NCBI GenBank assembly: GCA_005878325.1
Contig: VBMR01000004.1
Coordinates: forward strand, 1 to 10,749
DNA: 10,749 bases
DNA from: Methanobacteriota archaeon
GTDB lineage: Archaea > Thermoplasmatota > Thermoplasmata > RBG-16-68-12
Direction: 5' to 3'
The notes beneath the pieces are model-generated. The model was given only the letters and a program-made list of their open reading frames with translations, ran no database searches and was not told the origin of the DNA. This document shows positions 1 to 5,248 of this stretch, one piece after another (position 1 is the first letter of the stretch; each line of letters begins with the position of its first letter). Both the position numbers and the translations under genes were made by a program.

Positions 1-146
1 CGATCGACACCGGGGCGACGGTCTATGTGAACACGTTTCCGGACCGGGTCGAGGAGGTCCGCAGGACGATCGAGGAATTCGGGATGAAGGCAATCCCGTG
101 CACCGTTGGAGGACCCGCCCGCCTCGAGGGCCCCGACCTCTTCTGA
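1..146 (+). CDS. C-terminal end of an unrecognised protein (partial)
   Basis: An open frame enters from the left edge (first full codon at base 3) and ends at a TGA at 144-146, giving the last 47 residues of a protein. It reads like real protein: it begins IDTGATVYVNTF, continues with an amphipathic stretch PDRVEEVRRTIEEFGMKAI, and ends with GPDLF. Codon third positions are mostly G or C, as in the neighbouring genes. The alternation of a beta-like TVYVNTF, a helix and a second beta-like KAIPC suggests the end of an alpha/beta fold, but I do not recognise the family and assign no function. It is the only plus-strand gene. Its stop lies 3 nt from the stop of the convergent M16 gene. Confidence 0.6.
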   Translation, partial: IDTGATVYVNTFPDRVEEVRRTIEEFGMKAIPCTVGGPARLEGPDLF

Positions 147-149
147 GCT

Positions 150-1409
150 CTACCAGGCAGGCGGCGCCCGACCGACCGGACCCGCGACGACGACCGAGCT
201 GTCGTCCGGGGTGAAGTACTTCGCGGCGAGGTCTCGGACCCGGCCCTCCGAAATCCCGTGGACGATGTCCGCGTACTGCTCCAGGAAACCCATGCCGAGT
301 CCGTAGTACTCCATGCGGTGCAGCTCCGATGCGACCTCAGCGTTCCGCTCGAGGGACACGATGAGCGAGCCGACCTGGTTGTCCTTGCCGTCCCGGATCT
401 CCTCCGAGGAAAAGGGGTCGGAGCGGAGCCGCTCCAGTTCCTTGCGGATCGAGGTGAGGGCCTTCGCGAGGTTTTGCGGGTTCACGCCGGCGGCAAGGGA
501 CCACATCCCGGCGGCGGTCCGCGGCTCCAGGCTCGAGTACGCGTAATAGGCGAGGCCCTGCTCGTCCCGCAGGTTGCGGCCGAGGCGGCCATACAGCCCG
601 ATGCGACCGAAGAGGAGGTTCGCCAGGTTCAGCGCGTAGAAGTCCTCGTGGCGCCGCGAAACCGCGGGCGCACCGATCGCGATGTCCACCTGGGCCTTAT
701 GCGGCATGGGAATCGAGACCCGACGGCGCTTGTGGGGCGGAGGCGGCGGGATCACCGGGACCGTCGACCCTTCCGCCTTCAGTCGGGACAGCGGCTCCGC
801 GACGGAACGATCGATCAGCTTGCGGTCCACGTCGCCGACGATCGACAGGATGAGGGCCTCGGGGCCGACGTGTTCCTCATGAAAGGAAACGAGGTCGGAA
901 CGCCGGATCTGCCGGACGCGGGCCTCGCCGCCCTTCGGGTCGCGCCCGTACGGATGGTCTTTCGGGAACACGAGGCTTCCGAGCTCCCGCGAGGCCCTCG
1001 CGTGGGTATCGTCGGCCTCGATCCGCAGGTCGTTCCGCAACTCGCCGCGTACCCGGTCGATCTCCCGCGGCGGGAAGGTCGGCTCGGAGAGGCATTCGAC
1101 CAGGAGGCCCATCGTCTCCCGGAGGGTCTCGCGCGTGCACCGTCCGTGGAAGTTCAGGAGCTCCTCGCCGTTGTGGAACTCGAGGGTCGCCCCGATCCCC
1201 TCGAGGCGGTCCGAGAGCTTCGCCGCCGACCGGCGACGGGTCCCGCTCAGCAGGAGACGGGCGGTGAACTCCGCGACGCCGTGCGCCTCGCCTTCCGCCG
1301 CGACCCCGGCGGGCACGCTCCCGCGGAACGCGACGAACGGGTTCGAGGGCAGGGCGTTCGACACGAGGACCGCGCCGCTTTCCAAGGCCGTTCGGTCGGG
1401 GAGGTTCAC
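150..1409 (-). CDS. M16-family peptidase homologue, non-catalytic (R/Y-type) subunit
   Basis: A 419-residue M16 (pitrilysin/MPP-like) protein with the usual two half-domains. The first half carries the landmark LLLSGT, which aligns with the MLFKGT that follows the zinc motif in active members. The residues where HxxEH should lie are E47-F-T-A-R51, so the metal site is lost. The second half keeps the substrate-binding Arg/Tyr pair of the family in RNLRDEQGLAYYAYS (R281, Y288-Y289). By analogy with two-gene M16B peptidases, it probably pairs with the upstream catalytic subunit. The start is GTG at 1407-1409, which overlaps the upstream TGA as GTGA. AGGAGG lies 4 nt before it, and alignment with the family begins just inside. 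No signal peptide is visible, so a cytosolic location is inferred. Confidence 0.92.
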   Translation of the reverse strand: MNLPDRTALESGAVLVSNALPSNPFVAFRGSVPAGVAAEGEAHGVAEFTARLLLSGTRRRSAAKLSDRLEGIGATLEFHNGEELLNFHGRCTRETLRETMGLLVECLSEPTFPPREIDRVRGELRNDLRIEADDTHARASRELGSLVFPKDHPYGRDPKGGEARVRQIRRSDLVSFHEEHVGPEALILSIVGDVDRKLIDRSVAEPLSRLKAEGSTVPVIPPPPPHKRRRVSIPMPHKAQVDIAIGAPAVSRRHEDFYALNLANLLFGRIGLYGRLGRNLRDEQGLAYYAYSSLEPRTAAGMWSLAAGVNPQNLAKALTSIRKELERLRSDPFSSEEIRDGKDNQVGSLIVSLERNAEVASELHRMEYYGLGMGFLEQYADIVHGISEGRVRDLAAKYFTPDDSSVVVAGPVGRAPPAW

Positions 1410-2683
1410 GCGTCCTCCTGTGCGTGGAACCGCACGACGGAACGATGGGAATCGACGAGATAGGTCCGCGCGGCATCGCGCACGGCCTCCGGCCGCACCT
1501 TCTCCGCCTTCGCGAGGAGCCGCTCTCCGAAATCCCAGGAGGAGAGACCTTCGCCCGCGGCGAGCAGGATCCCCTGGAACGTGACGCCGTCCTGTTCGTA
1601 CCGGGACCAGGCGCGGAGCTGCTGCCTCGCTCGGTCCATCTCCGCCTTCGGGGCGGGCGTCTTGCGGACACCTTCCACAACGCGGTCCAGGACGGACTCG
1701 ACGCGGTCCAGGGAGGCGCCCCCGGCGAGGGTCGCGTTCGCGATGAGCAACGAGGGATCCAACTTCGCCTCCAAGCGCACGCCCACGTCCGTCGCGAGCT
1801 TTGTGTCGACCAAGGCGCGATACAGGCGGTTGGAACGGGGCTGCCAGTCGCCTGCCGCGAAGGGGACGAGGCCCCGCCATCCGCCGAGGAGGGTCGAGAG
1901 GACGATCAGGGCGGGGACGTCCTCGTGGGCCGCGGCGGGGATGTGCCATCCGACCGCGAGGAGGTCGGCGGGGCCCGGGCGTTCCAGGTCGGCCCGGCGT
2001 TCCCCGCGCTGGTCCGGCTCCGAGAGGCGCAGGGCCTCGGGGGGCGCCTCGGGCTTCAGGGGCGCGAACGCCTCGCGGATGTGCTGCATCGCGACCGCGG
2101 GATCGAAGCCGCCGACGAGGATCAGCGCGGCGTTGTTCGGGGCGTAGTACCGCAAGTAGTGTTGGTACAGGGGATCGCGGGCCAGGGTCGCGAGGTCCTG
2201 CTTGTACCCGATCGGGGTCCAGTGGTATGGGTGGACGTGGAACGCGAGGCCCCACAGCTCCTCCTCCACCGCGAACTCGGGCTGGTTCTCCGCGCCCTCC
2301 CGCTCGCTGATGACGACCGTGCGCTCGGCCTCGACCTCCTTCGGGTCGAAGGCGGCGTTGCGCATCCGCTCCGACTCGATCATGAGGGCCGTGTCCATCT
2401 CGCTCGCGGGGATCGTCTCGAAGTACATCGTGTAATCGGTGTCCGTGAAGGCGTTCATCTTGCCGCCGAGGCGGGAGATCATCTTGTCGATGTCCCCCTT
2501 GGCGAGCTTGCCGCCGCCCTTGAACAGCATGTGCTCGACCCAATGGGTGGAGCCGGTCATGCCGGGGACCTCGTTGCGCGACCCGATCCGGTAGACGACC
2601 CACGTGGACAGGGCCTTCGTGTCCGGGATCGGCCGGAGGATCACCTTCAACCCGTTGTCCAGGGTGTCCACGTGGGTGGGCAT
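1406..2683 (-). CDS. M16-family zinc metallopeptidase, catalytic subunit
   Basis: A 425-residue M16B-type peptidase, the normal length for a one-chain half of this family. The N-terminal domain has the inverted zinc motif HWVEH at 47-51 (H47 and H51 zinc ligands, E50 general base) followed by MLFKGG. A glutamate at 127, 76 residues past H51 in VISERE, fits the third zinc ligand. NAFTDTDYTMYFETIP at about 77-92 is the conserved strand that follows. The second half has no RGLAY-type Arg/Tyr motif; the partner encoded next carries it, so the two probably form one active heterodimer that degrades peptides or small proteins. There is no signal peptide. The ATG at 2683 follows a TATA-like box at a distance suiting a leaderless or nearly leaderless transcript. 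The stop overlaps the next gene's GTG. Confidence 0.95.
   Translation of the reverse strand: MPTHVDTLDNGLKVILRPIPDTKALSTWVVYRIGSRNEVPGMTGSTHWVEHMLFKGGGKLAKGDIDKMISRLGGKMNAFTDTDYTMYFETIPASEMDTALMIESERMRNAAFDPKEVEAERTVVISEREGAENQPEFAVEEELWGLAFHVHPYHWTPIGYKQDLATLARDPLYQHYLRYYAPNNAALILVGGFDPAVAMQHIREAFAPLKPEAPPEALRLSEPDQRGERRADLERPGPADLLAVGWHIPAAAHEDVPALIVLSTLLGGWRGLVPFAAGDWQPRSNRLYRALVDTKLATDVGVRLEAKLDPSLLIANATLAGGASLDRVESVLDRVVEGVRKTPAPKAEMDRARQQLRAWSRYEQDGVTFQGILLAAGEGLSSWDFGERLLAKAEKVRPEAVRDAARTYLVDSHRSVVRFHAQEDA
1414..1419 (-). promoter_or_regulatory. Shine-Dalgarno site for the second M16 gene
   Basis: On the minus strand AGGAGG lies four bases before the GTG at 1407-1409, inside the last codons of the catalytic subunit gene. 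It fixes the otherwise unmarked GTG as the start and indicates coupled translation of the two subunits. Confidence 0.75.
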
Positions 2684-2707
2684 TTGCGCCGAGGCATCAC
2701 GAGCGGG

Positions 2708-2716
2708 CGATAAAGA
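2708..2716 (-). promoter_or_regulatory. TATA-like box A for the M16 operon
   Basis: The minus strand reads TCTTTATCG here, an AT-rich box in a GC-rich intergenic stretch. Its centre is about 28 bases before the ATG at 2683. With the usual archaeal spacing of about 25 bases from box A to the start of transcription, the RNA would begin at or within a few bases of the ATG. There is no convincing Shine-Dalgarno, which fits a leaderless message. Predicted from spacing and composition only. Confidence 0.5.
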
Positions 2717-2796
2717 GTTGACCGAAGGCGCCGAACGACAGAGCCTCCAACGGGCCCTGCCCTGGCAAACATGACAAGGTAGTCAATCGACTGAGA

Positions 2797-3726
2797 CTAG
2801 CGGGATAGCCCCCTCCGATTCAACTTCTTAATTCGTCTGCGGAGGACCTCCCGGTAATCTGTACCTTGAACGGCGGGTGCAAGCAAGGTCCGCCCGCTGC
2901 CCGGTCGGTTTGACTTTGACTCATACAGAATCAACTGGCTGAGGATGTGCGCTTGCGGTGCTCTCACTCTCAGTTGCTTTTTGACAGACGAGAGAAGGGG
3001 TCTAACACGCCCACCCGTCCAAATCAGCTGGTAGCTAGGGCTCCATGCCGGGTCTCGCGCAGGCTGGTAGGCAAGGATCCCGCCGTATGTGCCCTGAATT
3101 GCCTCCAAAACGTCTCTTTTGGTATTCGCAACAGCTATGCGCGGGTGATACCGATACGCCCGGGGACCTTTCGCCCGCGCCTTGGTAATCATAAGCGAGC
3201 CTTCGGCATCGATGAACCCAGCAACATACTTCGCCGATACCTTCGATGGTGTTGTCGAGTTTTGCTCCTTGTTCGGTTGATGGCTGCCAGCGCCTCTCCT
3301 GTTCAACTGCTTCAGTCTTAAGTAGACACTATCACGCGCTCTTAGCTCACCCAAGGACAGTGGCAGCAGACGACCCTTCGGGTCCCGGGACCTCCGCCCC
3401 GCTCGAATCAATTCATCGAACGCGATGAGCACGCTAGCCTGTTTGGACTTCACCACAAGAAAGGGCGCGATCTTTCGAATCAAACCGGCCGCGGCTGCGT
3501 TGGTCCATATTAGCGCATATGATGGCTTCCAAACAGGTAGGTTCCTGGCAACGGCGGACATCGTCCCGCCCCACGTCTTCCGAATCTCGTCCAACACCAA
3601 CCGGCTGGTGTTGTAAATGCTCAACCTAATGCAATATTCGCGAGCCCCGTTCCTACGACGAATACGGGCGAGGCCGAGGTACCCTTCTCCATCGACAAAG
3701 CCGGCCAAGTACTCGACTGGAACCAT
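2797..3726 (-). CDS. LAGLIDADG homing endonuclease (two-motif, single chain)
   Basis: A 309-residue protein with two LAGLIDADG motifs: YLAGFVDGEG at 6-15 and YVAGFIDAEG at 167-176. Each keeps the acidic metal-binding residue at the catalytic position (E14, E175), as in the I-OnuI group where Glu is used, so both half-sites look competent. The halves are clear duplicates: PSYALIW (about 68-74) matches PSYQLIW (about 230-236), and each half closes with LNRRG (141-145 and 302-306). These enzymes cut a long specific DNA site to spread their own gene or host intron. No intein or intron boundary is visible, so it appears free-standing. A 60-base sample (3421-3480) is 32/60 GC against 39/60 in the neighbouring enzyme gene (4321-4380), which suggests horizontal arrival. 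ATG 3726 lies just before motif 1; no good ribosome site is seen. Confidence 0.9.
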   Translation of the reverse strand: MVPVEYLAGFVDGEGYLGLARIRRRNGAREYCIRLSIYNTSRLVLDEIRKTWGGTMSAVARNLPVWKPSYALIWTNAAAAGLIRKIAPFLVVKSKQASVLIAFDELIRAGRRSRDPKGRLLPLSLGELRARDSVYLRLKQLNRRGAGSHQPNKEQNSTTPSKVSAKYVAGFIDAEGSLMITKARAKGPRAYRYHPRIAVANTKRDVLEAIQGTYGGILAYQPARDPAWSPSYQLIWTGGRVRPLLSSVKKQLRVRAPQAHILSQLILYESKSNRPGSGRTLLAPAVQGTDYREVLRRRIKKLNRRGLSR

Positions 3727-3740
3727 TCAAACTCATAGCG

Positions 3741-3765
3741 CCCCGGAACCTAACCATTCCGCGGG
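3741..3765 (-). other. Stem-loop between the Pup-like gene and the endonuclease gene
   Basis: CCCC-GGAA pairs with TTCC-G-GGG across an 8-base loop (3749-3756), making eight base pairs with one bulged base at 3762. It lies 18 nt after the Pup-like stop and 14 nt before the endonuclease start. No U-run follows on the transcribed strand, so a classical terminator is not supported. It could be an mRNA 3'-end structure or the edge of the endonuclease insertion. AACCATTC occurs twice nearby, at 3721-3728 and 3752-3759. Confidence 0.4.
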
Positions 3766-3783
3766 GAGGGGTGAGTGAAAGTA

Positions 3784-3960
3784 CTACGCCCGTCGATCGC
3801 CGCCCTGACCTTTTTGGGCGCGAAACTTGCTCGACTCGAGATCGAGTTCGAAGTCTTCTTCCTTCACTTCGCTCGGAGTAAAGACCTTGCCGGCCTCAAA
3901 TTCGAGCTTCTTTTCGTTCTTCTTCCGTTTCTTGGGCTTTTCCTCAACTTGCTGTGGCAT
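3784..3960 (-). CDS. Pup/UBact-like small protein modifier (candidate), with C-terminal extension
   Basis: A 58-residue, very hydrophilic protein without Cys or Trp. It has a basic N-terminus (KPKKRKKNEKK, 8-18), an acidic middle (EVKEEDFELDLESS, 31-44) and the ending KFRAQKGQ (45-52) followed by GGDRRA. The KFRAQKGQ stretch resembles the end of Pup (VRAYVQKGGQ) and of the Nitrospirae modifier UBact (roughly KYRQRSGQ, from memory), whose terminal Gln/Glu is joined to target lysines. If homologous, the six extra residues would have to be removed, or the chemistry differs. The ATG at 3960 is chosen because GGAGG lies six bases before it. It overlaps the Dop/PafA gene by 17 nt and probably shares its transcript. 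The assignment rests on context, size, composition and this short ending; the rest does not align clearly with Pup. Confidence 0.68.
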   Translation of the reverse strand: MPQQVEEKPKKRKKNEKKLEFEAGKVFTPSEVKEEDFELDLESSKFRAQKGQGGDRRA

Positions 3961-5239
3961 ATGCGGCCTCCATCTCCGTTGCGTAAGGATCAAGGAGATC
4001 AATGCGGCGCCGGGTCCCGTCGTTCACGACCAACATGGACCAATCAATCATCTCGATATTGAAGGTGTCGCATAGTTCCCGGCGAAGGTGTGCCCGGGTG
4101 TCTTTTGGGGGCTCTTGGATCGCACTCTTGATCGCCTCGTCGTCCGTGATGCGATCCACGAGGCCCGCCCGCTGACGCTTATAAAAGAGGGACCGTTCCG
4201 CACCAATTTCCGAGTACTGCTTGCACGCCATCATCTCGACCTCGGGGCCGGCCTTCTTGTCGCCTGCCTCCTGGATCGCGTAATAGCGGTCCAGCCATTC
4301 GATACGGTGCGCGAGGTCCTTCGACCGTCGGTTCTCGAGGCCGTCCAGGATCTCCTCAAACGTCCGCAGGGCGCGACGTTCCCAGTCGTCCTCCACGATC
4401 GTCTCGATCTTCTCGAGGTAGTACCGCTGGACGTCGATCGGCGACACGATCCGGCCGTCCTCGAGTTCCACCTTCCATTGCTCCGGATTCCGGAGCTCGA
4501 CATTGTGCCACACGTCCCGGATCGGGTCCTTCAAGCGCGGCACATCCTCGAGGCGGCCATCCTCCATCAGCTGCAAGACGGCGGAGGTCGTGAAGTGGCG
4601 GAGCATGATCGCGGTCTCGTTCATGAGGGCGTCCCCGAAGATCACGTGGAGCCGGCGCCAGACGCGGCCGTCCGCGTGCGGCTCGTCGCGGGTGTTCAGG
4701 ATGCCCGTATCGTGCATCGTCTCCCCGCTGATCACCTGCGACGTCAGGAAGGCCATCGGCGACAGGACGTACTTCCCGCGGAGGATGTCCCCCGCGCCCG
4801 TGTAGATGAAGCGGGTCGCAAGGTGCGGGACGAGGTCCCGCAGGAACTGGTTCGGGAACGGCACGTCCCGCGAGACGCAGTAGTTCTCGTGGGACCCGTA
4901 CGACGTCCCGTCCGGCGACGTGTTGTTCTTGAACGCGTGGATCTTCATGTCGCCCGTGTACTTCTCCTCCATGATCCGGCGGAGCCAGTCGAGGATCTTC
5001 TCCCCGGCCTTCTCCCACACGACGACATCGTGGAAGTTCGTCGTCTCCGCGGTGCTCACCTCGAAGTGCCCGACGTCGTAGTAGACGCGCGACCCGTTCG
5101 TGACGAACTCGCCGGCGAGGTGCAGGTCCGATTCCCGCAGCAGGTCGAGGGCCATCATGTGCGGGTCGAAGCCCATCGTGCCCATCTTGCGGCAGTACAA
5201 CGTGTACTCGTGCTCGGTCCCCTGGACCATTTTCCGCAT
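3944..5239 (-). CDS. dop/pafA: Dop/PafA-family Pup ligase or deamidase/depupylase
   Basis: A 431-residue member of the Dop/PafA branch of the glutamine-synthetase-like superfamily, which attaches Pup to lysines (PafA) or deamidates and removes it (Dop), using ATP. Family motifs appear in order: GTEHEY (7-12, nucleotide/Mg), NGSRVYYDVG (48-57, D55 matching PafA's catalytic Asp64), FKNNTSPDGTSYGSHENY (103-120), NTRDEPHAD (182-190), RRLHVIFGD (195-203) and PPKDTRAHLR (377-386). The spacing between the first two motifs is PafA-like: the roughly 40-residue Dop loop is absent. However, GTEHEY, YGSHENYCVSR and VVWEKAGE read more like Dop. Ligase, hydrolase or both therefore remain possible. The start is 3 nt after the ATPase stop, with GGGTGA nearby; ATG 5230 is an alternative. 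No second family member is in the window. Confidence 0.92.
   Translation of the reverse strand: MRKMVQGTEHEYTLYCRKMGTMGFDPHMMALDLLRESDLHLAGEFVTNGSRVYYDVGHFEVSTAETTNFHDVVVWEKAGEKILDWLRRIMEEKYTGDMKIHAFKNNTSPDGTSYGSHENYCVSRDVPFPNQFLRDLVPHLATRFIYTGAGDILRGKYVLSPMAFLTSQVISGETMHDTGILNTRDEPHADGRVWRRLHVIFGDALMNETAIMLRHFTTSAVLQLMEDGRLEDVPRLKDPIRDVWHNVELRNPEQWKVELEDGRIVSPIDVQRYYLEKIETIVEDDWERRALRTFEEILDGLENRRSKDLAHRIEWLDRYYAIQEAGDKKAGPEVEMMACKQYSEIGAERSLFYKRQRAGLVDRITDDEAIKSAIQEPPKDTRAHLRRELCDTFNIEMIDWSMLVVNDGTRRRIDLLDPYATEMEAAYATAS
3967..3971 (-). promoter_or_regulatory. Shine-Dalgarno site for the Pup-like gene
   Basis: The minus strand reads GGAGG six bases before the ATG at 3958-3960, inside the end of the Dop/PafA gene. 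It selects this ATG over an in-frame upstream ATG at 4002, which would add 14 residues of unlike composition. Confidence 0.7.
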
Positions 5240-5242
5240 GCG

Positions 5243-5248
5243 TCACCC
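5243..5248 (-). promoter_or_regulatory. Shine-Dalgarno-like site for the Dop/PafA gene
   Basis: GGGTGA on the minus strand includes the ATPase stop codon and lies three bases before ATG 5239 (tight) and twelve before ATG 5230 (loose). Neither spacing is ideal, so the start could be either codon. The arrangement implies that the downstream gene is translated by ribosomes finishing the ATPase. Confidence 0.45.

Noticed and set aside
258..2713. Two plus-strand frames of about 400 codons opposite the M16 genes
   Set aside because: Shadows of strongly supported M16 coding sequence; no recognisable domain or start signal.
2797..3726. Endonuclease as an intein, or inside a tRNA or rRNA intron
   Set aside because: It has its own start and stop, no splicing-domain motifs, and no tRNA or rRNA sequence in the flanks; a protein-gene intron cannot be excluded by eye.
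3805..3820. One-base frameshift in the A5 run (minus strand) of the Pup-like gene that would give an RSG ending like UBact
   Set aside because: Adding a base yields QKRSGRRS and then runs on without a stop at the right place; the uninterrupted frame ending GGDRRA is simpler.
3961..4002. Longer start for the Pup-like gene at ATG 4002
   Set aside because: GGAGG lies correctly spaced before ATG 3960, and the extra 14 residues lie within the Dop/PafA coding sequence without a ribosome site.
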